Below, one piece after another: positions 1 to 9,218 of a stretch of 64,000 nucleotides of DNA. The position numbers were made by a program, and so were the translations under genes. Source of the DNA: Saprospiraceae bacterium (lineage in GTDB: Bacteria > Bacteroidota > Bacteroidia > Chitinophagales > Saprospiraceae); contig JADKGD010000071.1 of assembly GCA_016717145.1 (NCBI GenBank), positions 220,148 through 284,147 of the forward strand, in the 5' to 3' direction. A model generated the notes under the pieces. It was not told the origin of the DNA. It searched no databases and was given only the letters and a program-made list of their open reading frames with translations. How positions within the stretch are numbered: position 1 is the first letter of the stretch; each line of letters opens with the position of its first letter.

Positions 1-2
1 AA

Positions 3-956
3 CTTCTTACCTTAGAAGACTTCGGAAGAAGATCTATCATGGCAGCCAGACAGACTTTAATTTCGCGAATCATGGATCTAGAAAAAGATGACGTTTATAA
101 GCGTTATATGGATCGTGTTGGGGATTTGGTAGTTGGTGAAGTTAGCCAAATATTGAAGAAAGAGGTTTTAATTCTTGATGATTCAACTCAAAATGAATTG
201 GTTCTACCTAGATTGGAAATGATTAAGGGTGATTTTTTCAGAAAAGGTGATATGGTAAGGGGCATTATAAAACGAGTCGAAATGCGCAACGGCACACCGA
301 TGGTAATGTTGTCCAGAACAGATAATTTATTTTTAGAAAAGCTTCTTGAACAAGAGGTTCCCGAAATAGAAGATGGCCTGATAACCGTTAAAAAAATTGT
401 CAGAATGCCGGGTGAAAGAGCAAAAGTAGCAGTAGAGTCATACGATGACAGAATAGATCCGGTAGGTGCCTGTGTAGGTATGAAAGGATCAAGAATTCAT
501 GGCATTGTCCGCGAACTAAAAAATGAAAATATAGATATTGTCAATTATACAAGTAATGTATCTCTATTTATACAAAGGTCTTTAACTCCGGCAAAAGTTA
601 CGAGCATATCATTGGATGATAAAAATATGCGCGCTTCAGTATACTTGAAGCCAGATCAGGTTTCACTTGCAATAGGTAAAGGTGGTAGCAATATAAAACT
701 TGCCAGCAAATTAACAAACTATGAAATTGATGTTTTTAGAGATAATGAAGAGCAAGAAGTTGAAGATGTCGATTTGGATGAATTCGCAGATGAAATAGAA
801 GACTGGGTGATTGAAGCCCTTAAAAATATAGGTTGTGATACAGCCAAAAGTGTTCTATCACTAAATCGTGAAGAACTAATTAGAAGGTCAGACTTGGAAG
901 AAGAGACCGTGGATGAAGTGTTGAAGATATTAGCTTCCGAGTTTGAAGACAACTAA
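3..956 (+). CDS. nusA: Transcription termination/antitermination factor NusA (5' end outside window)
   Basis: NusA binds RNA polymerase and nascent RNA and modulates pausing, termination and antitermination. The frame is open from the window edge: the codons before the first ATG (position 39) read LEDFGRRSIM, the conserved NusA stretch, so roughly the first 100 residues lie upstream. In the visible part an S1 RNA-binding domain comes first (about residues 25-100 counted from position 39), then KH1 (around GACVGMKGSRIHGIVREL) and KH2 (with AIGKGGSNIKLA), then an acidic C-terminal helical segment ending SEFEDN. infB follows 28 bases downstream, the usual nusA-infB order. Identity is secure; only the start is missing. 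Confidence 0.97.
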   Translation, partial: LLTLEDFGRRSIMAARQTLISRIMDLEKDDVYKRYMDRVGDLVVGEVSQILKKEVLILDDSTQNELVLPRLEMIKGDFFRKGDMVRGIIKRVEMRNGTPMVMLSRTDNLFLEKLLEQEVPEIEDGLITVKKIVRMPGERAKVAVESYDDRIDPVGACVGMKGSRIHGIVRELKNENIDIVNYTSNVSLFIQRSLTPAKVTSISLDDKNMRASVYLKPDQVSLAIGKGGSNIKLASKLTNYEIDVFRDNEEQEVEDVDLDEFADEIEDWVIEALKNIGCDTAKSVLSLNREELIRRSDLEEETVDEVLKILASEFEDN

Positions 957-984
957 TCATTATTTTAAATATTTTAAATCGCTA

Positions 985-3910
985 ATGGCAGAAAGATTAG
1001 TAAAAATAGCAAAAGAACTGAATGTAGGTCTTAGTACTATAGTGGAATTCCTTGCCTCTAAAGGTCATATTATAGAAAACAAACCTACCGCTCAAGTCTC
1101 TGATGAGATGCACAGTGTCCTTTTAAAGGAATTCAGCACGTCTATGGCTGTAAAAGAAAAAGCGGATCAAATTATTATTGGTACCAGACCAGGTGCTGAT
1201 CATAGACACCATGCAGATGAAAAACCTGCACCAAAACCTCTCTTTTCTTTACCGAAATTGGCAGATTTAGATAAACCGATATCCAATCCTTCATCAGATG
1301 AAGTAATCAACACTCCTGAAGAGGAAGCTAAAGAGCAAATATTTTCCGTAAAACAAGATGCTCCCAAATTAACTGTTTTGGGTAAAATTGATTTAGATAA
1401 ACCAAAAGTCTCTACAAAACCTGAGCCTAAAGTGAATAAAAAGGATGTTGGGCAAGATCAGCATTCAAAAGATTCAGAATCATCTCCTGAAGAAAAACAA
1501 AATGAATCAAGCCAAAGTAAAAGTGAAAAAGTCGATATATTAAAAAAGGATTTAAAACCTATACCTGAAATTTCTGAAGTAGAGAAGGTTTCCAAACCGG
1601 AAATACCTATGCCTTCCGCGGATGCAAAAACAAAAGATGGCTTACCTGAAGAAATAATGCATAGGTCGACAACGCCAACACTAAAAGGTCTTAAAATTTT
1701 AGGAAAAATAGATACTACAAAACTTGATAGTTCGACAAAACCTAAACCAACAATACCGGTCAAACCAATACCAGGCCAACCAGTCAAAACTGAAAATGGA
1801 CAACAGTCAGGCACCTTAACTGATGCTCAAAAAAGGAAACGCAAACGTAAGAAACTACCTCAAGGTGCTCCTGTGCCGGGAGATACCAGAACTGGAGACA
1901 GTAATAGACCTGGTGGTGGGCAGACAAATAATTCCGGACCAGGTTTAAATAAGCCTAAAGCTCCTTTACGAGATGAAGTCAAAGAGGTCTCTAAAAAGGA
2001 AATCGACGACAAGATTAAGGCCACAATGGCCCGTCTTACTGGTGGTGGTAAGAACAAGCGACAGAAAATAAGACGGGATAACCGAGATGTAAAACGCGAA
2101 AAACAAGAATTAAGAGATACTGAAGAAGGAGAAAGTAAATTAAAATTAACAGAATTTGTCTCCGTGTCTGAATTAGCCAGTTTGCTGGATTTGCCAGTAT
2201 CTCAAGTCATTACTACTTGTTTAACCCTGGGAATTATTGTGTCAATAAATCAACGTTTGGATGCAGAAATCATTGAACTTGTGGCAGGCGAATTTGGTCA
2301 TGAAGTAGAATTTATCAGTGCAGAAGAAGACGTAGATGACGATAATGCGGTTGAAGATACAGAAGCAGATTTAATGCCCCGAGCACCAATCGTAACCGTA
2401 ATGGGACACGTCGATCACGGAAAAACATCTTTATTGGACTTTATTCGATCGGCTAATGTTGCAAGTGGTGAAGCCGGAGGTATTACGCAGCACATTGGTG
2501 CATATGAAGTTAGGGTGGGACCTGATAAAAAGAAAATAACTTTCCTGGATACACCCGGTCACGAAGCTTTTACCGCAATGAGAGCTAGGGGAGCAAAAGT
2601 TACTGACATTGCAGTTATAATAGTTGCTGCCGACGACCATATCATGCCGCAGACAAAAGGAAGCTATTAGTCACGCACAAGCAGCAGGAGTACCGATGAT
2701 TTTTGCCATAAATAAAATAGATAAGCCGGGAGCAGATCCTGAAAGAATAAAACAGGAATTGTCAGCTATGAACCTTCTTGTAGAGGATTGGGGCGGCACC
2801 TACCAGTCTCAGGATATTTCAGCAAAACAAGGTGTGAACATCGATAAACTTTGCGAAAAAATTCTTTTAGAAGCAGAAATTTTAGACTTAAAAGCCAATC
2901 CTAACCGACCTGGATTAGGAACGGTTATTGAAGCATCTCTAGATAAAGGCAAAGGGTATGTGACTAAAATCTTAGTTCAAAATGGATCAATTGAAGTTGG
3001 AGATTCTATAGTAGCAGGACCTTATTCTGGAAAGATCAAGGCTATGTTTAATGAATTAGGTAAAAAGGTCAAAAAAGCCGGTCCTTCAAATCCAATTCTT
3101 GTTTTAGGATTAAGTGGTGCGCCACAAGCAGGTGAGAAGTTTAAGGTGATGGGCTCAGATCAGGAAGCTCGACAACTTGCAACCAAAAGAGCACAAATCG
3201 AAAGGGAACAATCAAATCGATCAAGTAAACGTATTAGTCTTGATGAGATTGGTCGTAGGTTGGCTTTAGGTACATTTAAAGAATTAAACCTTATTGTAAA
3301 AGGTGATGTAGATGGTTCTATCGAAGCACTGACAGATTCATTGATCAAACTTTCTGTACCAACAATACAAGTTAATGTCATCCACAAAGCTGTTGGAGGA
3401 ATTGCAGAATCTGATGTATTGCTTGCTTCTGCTTCTGATGCCATAATAATTGGTTTTCAGGTCAGACCTTCAGCAAATGCAAGATTACTCGCTGAAAGAG
3501 AAGGCGTACAAATAAAGACATACTCTATCATATATGAAGCTATCGAAGAGATAAAATCAGCAATGGAAGGTATGCTCGAACCTACAAAAGAAGAAAAGAT
3601 CATTGCGCAGGTAGAAGTTAGGGAAACCTATAAAATGTCCAAAATCGGTACAATTGCAGGTTGTTATGTCACTGAAGGAAAAATCACAAGAAATACTCAT
3701 ATTCGTGTAGTAAGAGATGGAATTGTTATCTTCCCCACTAAAGAGGGTGCTCATGGCGAATTAACATCTCTGAAACGATTTAAAGATGATGTCAAGGAAG
3801 TTAAAGCAGGTTTTGAATGTGGAACCACAATAAAAAACTTTAACGACATTCAGGAAGGAGACATCATTGAAGGATACGAAATCATTGAAATCAAACAAAC
3901 CTTAGGGTAA
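985..3910 (+). CDS. infB: Translation initiation factor IF-2, one-base frameshift near 2657
   Basis: IF-2 is the GTPase that brings initiator tRNA to the 30S subunit. The chosen start at 985 gives MAERLVKIAKELNVG, the conserved N-terminal domain; the frame also opens at a TTG (943), but that extension overlaps nusA and is not family-like. A long charged, proline-rich linker (about residues 50-380) precedes the G domain: G1 GHVDHGKTSLLD at about residue 473, G3 DTPGHEAF, then G4 NKID only after a frame change. Up to TKGSY-stop (2670) the frame is one base out from the following AISHAQAAGVPMIFAINK. The text acaaaaggaagct has one base more than the expected ACA AAA GAA GCT. Corrected, the protein is about 974 residues, normal for Bacteroidota. 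The gene is essential, so an assembly error is the likeliest cause. Confidence 0.93.
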
Positions 3911-3926
3911 TTTTATCCATCTTTAA

Positions 3927-4721
3927 ATGATTCGAAATGAGAATATTATTACTGAAAACCTCAAGGGTTTTCTCGATGATATTGTACAAAGGGTAAATAA
4001 TTTAGATTTTATTGAACTTGATCCTATTCGTGTACCTCATTCTTATTCATCTCAACAGGATATAGAGATTTCCGGTTTTTTTAGTGCAATATTCGCATGG
4101 GGAAACAGGAAAACCATTATAAATAAATCAGTTGAACTGATGAAAATGATGGACGATCGTCCTTATGAATTTATAAAATATCATTCGGAATCTGAAAGAA
4201 AGTCATTTCTTAAATTTAAACACAGGACTTTTCAAGCTATTGATATACTCTACTTTATCGAATTCCTCCAGCAACACTACCAAAAATACGATACACTGGA
4301 AGTTGCTTTCAATCCACCGGGTATAAATCACTATTCTCAGGAAATAGCATTGATAAATTTTTATAATTACTTTTTTGAAAGTGAATTTGCGCCAGATCGT
4401 ACCCGAAAACATATTGCTTCGCCAGAAAAGCATTCTACTTGTAAACGGCTAAATATGTATTTAAGGTGGATGGTAAGATCCGATACTCAAAAGGTTGATT
4501 TTGGCATTTGGAAAACCATTCCGATGTCCGGTCTCATGATGCCTTTGGATGTACATGTAGAAAAATACGCAAGACAACTAAATTTCATCTCAAGAAAACA
4601 AAGAGACTGGCTTACAGTAGTCGAATTAACAGAAACACTAAAAAAATTTGATCCTGATGACCCGGTAAAATATGATTTTGCTTTATTTGGACTTGGATTT
4701 ATAAAAGACGATTATTCCTGA
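3927..4721 (+). CDS. TIGR02757 family protein (DUF2400)
   Basis: A 264-residue protein of the TIGR02757/DUF2400 family, which is widespread in Bacteroidota and whose biochemical role is not established. Family-typical stretches are DPIRVPHSY near residue 34, ISGFFSAIFAWGNRKTI near 48-64, and MMPLDVHVEKYARQL near 203-217. No signal peptide or membrane segment is visible, so it should be cytosolic. It starts 16 bases after infB and could be transcribed with it. Its 3' end overlaps the convergent lipoprotein gene by 10 bases. Remote similarity of the family to helix-hairpin-helix DNA glycosylases has been suggested, but nothing here tests it. Confidence 0.85.
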   Translation: MIRNENIITENLKGFLDDIVQRVNNLDFIELDPIRVPHSYSSQQDIEISGFFSAIFAWGNRKTIINKSVELMKMMDDRPYEFIKYHSESERKSFLKFKHRTFQAIDILYFIEFLQQHYQKYDTLEVAFNPPGINHYSQEIALINFYNYFFESEFAPDRTRKHIASPEKHSTCKRLNMYLRWMVRSDTQKVDFGIWKTIPMSGLMMPLDVHVEKYARQLNFISRKQRDWLTVVELTETLKKFDPDDPVKYDFALFGLGFIKDDYS

Positions 4722-5068
4722 TAGCCATTCTGAATCCAACAAGCTACCTTGTTAATAATAGCATCTGACAATTTTGCACTTCCTTGTGGCATAGCGTTAG
4801 CGCCTGAATCGTGTTTAATAGATTTTAATACTTTGGTGTTCTGTGAAGCACTTTTAGATGATGCATAAGTACTGAGATTGATGCCTTCAGCTTTTGTAAC
4901 AGCGTCATGACAACCTGCTGTAGCACATGAGGCATTAAATATTGAAGCAATGTCATTTTTGTAGGTGGGCGTCATTCCTGTACAATCTACCACATTGGTT
5001 TCATCTTTACTACAAGAACACAAAATTATGAAACTTAAAAACAGAATAACTGAAAAAAACTTTATCAT
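4712..5068 (-). CDS. Small cytochrome c-like lipoprotein with a CX4CH motif
   Basis: A 118-residue secreted protein. The N-terminus (MIKFFSVILFLSFIILCSC) is a lipoprotein signal with the lipidated Cys near residue 18-20. The mature part has IFNASCATAGCHDA, a haem-type motif with four residues between the cysteines instead of the usual two, and AMPQGSAKLSD downstream, where the Met could be the distal ligand as in class I cytochromes c. Such short 'planctomycete cytochrome-like' lipoproteins are common in this phylum. Whether haem is actually bound is unknown. The gene is convergent with, and overlaps, the TIGR02757 gene. Confidence 0.72.
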   Translation of the reverse strand: MIKFFSVILFLSFIILCSCSKDETNVVDCTGMTPTYKNDIASIFNASCATAGCHDAVTKAEGINLSTYASSKSASQNTKVLKSIKHDSGANAMPQGSAKLSDAIINKVACWIQNGYQE

Positions 5069-5167
5069 ATTTAATACTTTTATAATTTATCCTGCAAAAA
5101 AACACTTTATATTTCAATCAACCGATCTATTCTTTAAAGAAATAACTAAAAATTAACGCTTTGGTCG

Positions 5168-5175
5168 TATTTTTG
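5168..5175 (+). promoter_or_regulatory. -7 box of the glycyl-tRNA synthetase promoter
   Basis: TATTTTTG matches the Bacteroidota -7 consensus TAnnTTTG and lies 31 bases before the ATG at 5207. No clear -33 TTG was found. Confidence 0.5.
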
Positions 5176-5206
5176 CCTTGTAATAAAGTATAAAACAAAA
5201 AAGATA

Positions 5207-6748
5207 ATGGATTTTAAAAATTTGATTGCGCATTGTAAGGAGTATGGGTTTATTTTTCAGTCAAGTGAAATATATGATGGATTGAGCGCAGTATATGACT
5301 ATGGTCCATATGGTGTAGAATTAAAAAATAATATCAAATCATACTGGTGGAAAAGTATGGTGCAAATGCACGAAAATATTGTGGGATTGGATGCTGCCAT
5401 TTTTATGCATCCAAAAACCTGGAAGGCTTCTGGTCATGTAGACGCCTTTAATGATCCTTTGGTAGATAATAAAGATTCTAAAAAAAGATATCGGGCAGAT
5501 CAGCTCATTGAAGGCTACGCTGAAAAGATTGAGGCAAAAAGCTTAAAAGATGTAGAAAAAGCTAAAGCACGATTTGGTACCGAATTTGATGAAAAACAAT
5601 TCAGAGAGACAAATGACCGAATTGTTGAACGACAAAAACAAATAGATGCTGTATTAAGTCGTCTTGCAACAGCAATGAGTGCCGGAGATATGGAAGAACT
5701 AAAATCAATGATCGATGACTATGAGATTGTTTGTCCGGAAAGCGGATCACGAAATTGGACCGAAGTACGGCAATTTAATCTTATGTTCAATACACAACTG
5801 GGAAATATCGCCGGTGAAGAAGGTAAACTCTACTTAAGACCGGAAACGGCACAGGGCATCTTTGTAAATTTTCTGAATGTTCAAAAATCCACCAGGCAAA
5901 AAATACCCTTCGGAATTGCACAAATAGGCAAAGCATTCCGGAATGAAATTGTTGCACGTCAATTTATATTCCGTATGCGGGAATTCGAACAGATGGAAAT
6001 GCAGTTCTTTATACGTCCCGGATCTCAGCAAGAATGGTATGAATACTGGAAACAAGCAAGATTGAAGTGGCACACTGCTTTGGGAACAAGTCCCAATAAA
6101 CTTAAATTTCATGATCATGCCAACCTTGCACATTATGCTAAAGCCGCAGTTGATATAGAATTTGAATTCCCTTTTGGTTTCCGAGAACTGGAAGGCATCC
6201 ACTCAAGAGGCGATTTTGATCTGAGTCAACATCAGGAATTGTCAGGTAAAAAACTTCAGTATTTCGATCCAGAATTAAACGAAAGTTATGTTCCATACGT
6301 CATTGAAACATCAATCGGTTGTGATCGAATGTTTCTTGCGATGATTGCTAATAATCTGGTGGAAGAAAATGTTCCTGATGCTGAAGGAGCAGATTCGATA
6401 CGAACAGTATTGAAATTACATCCGGCATTGGCACCAGTTAAAGTGGCCATTTTACCATTACTAAAAAACAAGGAAGAGCTTACCAAAGCTGCTTCTGACG
6501 TGTATGATAAGCTAAAATTATCCTTCAATTGCCAATATGATGAAAAAGATGCAATTGGCAGAAGATACAGACGCCAGGATGCCATTGGAACGCCATATTG
6601 TGTGACAATAGATTTTGAAACCCTCGAAAACGACACAGTTACCATCAGAGATCGGGATACATTAGAACAACATAGGGTCAAAATATCAGACATCAAATCT
6701 ACAGTTGAAAACAATGTGACAATGGAAACTTTATTAATGAAGAAGTAG
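5207..6748 (+). CDS. glyQS: Glycyl-tRNA synthetase (single-chain, class II)
   Basis: Charges tRNA-Gly with glycine in the cytosol. At 513 residues it is the homodimeric class II type rather than the alpha/beta GlyQ+GlyS type. The N-terminus has the family hallmark GFIFQSSEIYDGLSAVYDYG (residues 14-33). Motif 2 is around GKAFRNEIVARQFIFRMREF with FEQMEMQFF, and motif 3 around ETSIGCDRMFLAMI. The C-terminal part (about 400-500) is the anticodon-binding domain (PVKVAILPLLKNKEEL). The gene stands alone behind a recognisable -7 box. Confidence 0.96.
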   Translation: MDFKNLIAHCKEYGFIFQSSEIYDGLSAVYDYGPYGVELKNNIKSYWWKSMVQMHENIVGLDAAIFMHPKTWKASGHVDAFNDPLVDNKDSKKRYRADQLIEGYAEKIEAKSLKDVEKAKARFGTEFDEKQFRETNDRIVERQKQIDAVLSRLATAMSAGDMEELKSMIDDYEIVCPESGSRNWTEVRQFNLMFNTQLGNIAGEEGKLYLRPETAQGIFVNFLNVQKSTRQKIPFGIAQIGKAFRNEIVARQFIFRMREFEQMEMQFFIRPGSQQEWYEYWKQARLKWHTALGTSPNKLKFHDHANLAHYAKAAVDIEFEFPFGFRELEGIHSRGDFDLSQHQELSGKKLQYFDPELNESYVPYVIETSIGCDRMFLAMIANNLVEENVPDAEGADSIRTVLKLHPALAPVKVAILPLLKNKEELTKAASDVYDKLKLSFNCQYDEKDAIGRRYRRQDAIGTPYCVTIDFETLENDTVTIRDRDTLEQHRVKISDIKSTVENNVTMETLLMKK

Positions 6749-6808
6749 TGCATACTTAATCAGGTAAAGTTTTAAACCCATACTTTTTTATGGGCTCAAC
6801 ATCTCCGT

Positions 6809-7882
6809 TTAATAAAGCCCGTCTAATCTTTTACATTCTATGGCCCTGAGCCCCATGGCACCGCAGGCTTCAACCACTTTATTCAGATTAGCAAATTTTG
6901 GATTATTGGTTTGACCTCTCTTATAACGGGTATATATTTGTTGGGCGATCACAGCAAGCTTCATCATGCCATAGGCATAGTAGAATACTCCATTGCCCGG
7001 ATCTATGCCGGATTTGGTGGCATATGCATGGAGTAATCCTTCTCGTGATGGGTTGCCATCCAGCGTCGAAGGACTGAGTTGTATGGCTTGCAACCAATCG
7101 GGGTCATCCCGATTTACCCAATAACCTAAACTGCTACCAAGATCCATTAGAGGATCTCCAAGTGTACTCATTTCCCAATCTAGCACGGCCAAGATATCAT
7201 TGGACGAAGGATGTAGGATGAGATTGTCATACTTATAGTCATTGTGAATGAGTGATGATCTCGATATAAGCGGTATGTGATTGCAAAGCCATTTGGCAAG
7301 ATTTTCTACCGATGAGATTTCATCCGTTTTTGCATGAAAATATCTCTTAGTCCATCCGTCAATTTGCCTTTCCGGATATTGCTCCGGATTACCTAAATCA
7401 TCCAAACCTATTGATTTGTAATCCAGTTCATGTATATCTACAAAATTACTTACAAAATTGTCAAAAATGTTACCCATGGCGGTAGCCGAAGGCAAAAAAG
7501 AACTGTCCAACGCAGAGCGTAAAATCCAACCATCAATATGACTCATGACATAAAAATGGGTACCGATAATCTCATCATTTTCACAAAATAAAATAGGAGC
7601 AGGCACCTTACCAAAAGAATGCTGGAGACTGGAAATAATTTTATATTCCCGTTTCATATCATGACCCGACTTGATTAGCAAGCCTCCTGGTGGCTTACGC
7701 AAAACCCAACAAATTCCTTCATTGATAGTAAGCTGATATGTAAGGTTAGAATATCCCCCGGAATACTGTCTGATTTCAAGATGTTTAATCTCAAAATCAA
7801 CCCTTGTTTGGAGAAATTGAACTAAGCCATCAGTATCTATATCGTCTCCTTTCCTTACTTGACCAGCTTTATTCGTCATCAT
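6809..7882 (-). CDS. Phosphotransferase family protein (ACAD10/11 N-terminal-like)
   Basis: A 357-residue kinase-like protein of the aminoglycoside-phosphotransferase fold. LIHNDYKYDNLIL carries the catalytic HxDxxxxN motif and VLDWEMSTLGDPLMDLG the metal-binding Asp. The N-terminal lobe has GYSNLTYQL and WVLRKPPGG, typical of the subfamily that in animals is fused to acyl-CoA dehydrogenases 10/11 and can phosphorylate 4-hydroxyacyl-CoAs. Here the partner acyl-CoA dehydrogenase is the upstream gene and the two are coupled by a TAATG stop/start overlap at 7880-7884. A role in breaking down hydroxylated or branched acyl-CoAs is inferred from this pairing. Antibiotic resistance is not implied. 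Confidence 0.87.
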   Translation of the reverse strand: MMTNKAGQVRKGDDIDTDGLVQFLQTRVDFEIKHLEIRQYSGGYSNLTYQLTINEGICWVLRKPPGGLLIKSGHDMKREYKIISSLQHSFGKVPAPILFCENDEIIGTHFYVMSHIDGWILRSALDSSFLPSATAMGNIFDNFVSNFVDIHELDYKSIGLDDLGNPEQYPERQIDGWTKRYFHAKTDEISSVENLAKWLCNHIPLISRSSLIHNDYKYDNLILHPSSNDILAVLDWEMSTLGDPLMDLGSSLGYWVNRDDPDWLQAIQLSPSTLDGNPSREGLLHAYATKSGIDPGNGVFYYAYGMMKLAVIAQQIYTRYKRGQTNNPKFANLNKVVEACGAMGLRAIECKRLDGLY

Positions 7883-9090
7883 TATGATTGAAAACCTTTA
7901 AGGATTTCTTTTGCAACCCGGCTTTTATGGACTTCGTCCGGTCCGTCATAAATCCGTGCTCCTCGCTCATGTCTAAACCACCAGGAAAGTAGTGTATCGT
8001 CAGTAATTCCAAGTGCTCCGTGGGCTTGTATCGCTCTATCCAGTACTTTATTTAAAACATTCGCCACAAAGTATTTGATCATCGAAATTTCGATTTTGGC
8101 CTTGTTCTGTCCAAAAGTGTCAATTTTATCTGCAACATCAAGAACCATAAGTCTTGCCGCATAAATATCTGCTCTGCTCTCTGCAATCCAGTTTTGAATT
8201 GTTTGTTTGTCAGATAGCATTAGTCCGGGAGAAATAGTTCTTTTTGACACATAGGTGCACATCATGCTAAAGGCTCGTTCGCAAATACCTATCCATCTCA
8301 TACAATGGTGTATCCGTCCGGGGCCGAGTCTTGTTTGTGCTATCGCAAATCCCGCTCCTTCGGAGCCTAAAATATTATCAACAATTACCTTACAGTTTTT
8401 GTATCTGATCTCTGAATGGCTAAAATATCCATATCCTTCATCACCCATAATGGGTATGTTCCTAACTATATTTAAGCCATTAGTATTCATTGGCACTATA
8501 ATCTGACTGGCGCGCTGATAAGGATTTGGGTTCGATTCATCAGTTAAAGCCATAACAATGGCAAAAGAGGCGCCGTCAGCTGAAGAAGTAAACCATTTAT
8601 CGCCATTAATGGTGTATTCACCATTTTCCCGGATGGCTGTAGTGCTCATCAGCAATGGATTGGATCCGGCATTATTAGGTTCTGTCATCGAAAAACAACT
8701 TCTTATTTTTCCTTCCAAAAGAGGTTTAAGAAATTTTTCTTTTTGTTGTGCCGTTCCGAATTCCATAAGGATTTCCATATTACCGGCATCTGGTGCCTGG
8801 CAATTAAACACATAATGACCTATTGGGCTCATACCCAATATTTCGCTCACCATCCCAAATTGTTTAGTATTCAGCCCCATACCTCCATAAGATACCGGTA
8901 CTTGAGGACACCATAGTCCCTGGACTTTAACTTCTTCCCGCAATGCGTTAAGTTTTGGCAAAGCATCCTCCCATTTCATTTTCAAAAGTGCATGATCAAT
9001 AGGAAAAAGTCGTACTTCGACAAAATTTTTAATCTTCTCCAAAATATCAAAAATTACCTGTTGGCTGAGAGATTCAGAATGGTTTGACAT
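7882..9090 (-). CDS. Acyl-CoA dehydrogenase (ACAD10/11-like)
   Basis: A 402-residue FAD-dependent acyl-CoA dehydrogenase. Visible features are CFSMTEPNNAGSNP in the substrate/FAD region, GDKWFTSSADGASFAIVMAL, the arginine-rich helix LGPGRIHHCMRWIG, and the C-terminal IQAHGALGITDDTLLSWWF and YDGPDEVHKSRVAKEIL. The latter groups it with ACAD10/11-type enzymes. It probably introduces the alpha-beta double bond in a medium, long or 4-hydroxy acyl-CoA. It is first in a two-gene operon with the kinase-like gene and has a candidate promoter at 9109-9134. Confidence 0.93.
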   Translation of the reverse strand: MSNHSESLSQQVIFDILEKIKNFVEVRLFPIDHALLKMKWEDALPKLNALREEVKVQGLWCPQVPVSYGGMGLNTKQFGMVSEILGMSPIGHYVFNCQAPDAGNMEILMEFGTAQQKEKFLKPLLEGKIRSCFSMTEPNNAGSNPLLMSTTAIRENGEYTINGDKWFTSSADGASFAIVMALTDESNPNPYQRASQIIVPMNTNGLNIVRNIPIMGDEGYGYFSHSEIRYKNCKVIVDNILGSEGAGFAIAQTRLGPGRIHHCMRWIGICERAFSMMCTYVSKRTISPGLMLSDKQTIQNWIAESRADIYAARLMVLDVADKIDTFGQNKAKIEISMIKYFVANVLNKVLDRAIQAHGALGITDDTLLSWWFRHERGARIYDGPDEVHKSRVAKEILKGFQS

Positions 9091-9108
9091 AGCAATAAAT
9101 TATACCAC

Positions 9109-9134
9109 CAAAAATACATAAAATTTTATAGCAA
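9109..9134 (-). promoter_or_regulatory. Promoter of the acyl-CoA dehydrogenase/kinase operon
   Basis: On the minus strand TATTTTTG (plus coordinates 9109-9116) fits TAnnTTTG. A TTG at 9132-9134 lies 15 bases upstream, as a -33 box should. Confidence 0.5.
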
Positions 9135-9168
9135 TTAGGTTAATTGATAAAAGTTGATGTAACAACAT

Positions 9169-9176
9169 TATATTTG
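9169..9176 (+). promoter_or_regulatory. -7 box of the ligA promoter
   Basis: TATATTTG matches TAnnTTTG and sits 42 bases before the ligA ATG (9219). Confidence 0.45.
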
Positions 9177-9218
9177 TGATGTGATTTTTTACTTGATCTA
9201 CCATTAATTTTTACCGAA

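Noticed and set aside
943..985. Upstream TTG start for infB
   Set aside because: The extension overlaps nusA and lacks similarity to IF-2; the ATG at 985 gives the conserved N-terminus.
5834..6202. Minus-strand ORF within the glycyl-tRNA synthetase gene
   Set aside because: Antisense shadow of a well-conserved enzyme.
6777..6794. Terminator after glyQS
   Set aside because: CCCATA/TATGGG is only a 6-bp stem with no T-run after it.
6809..7882. Aminoglycoside resistance gene
   Set aside because: The kinase fold is paired and coupled with an acyl-CoA dehydrogenase and has ACAD10/11-type sequence.
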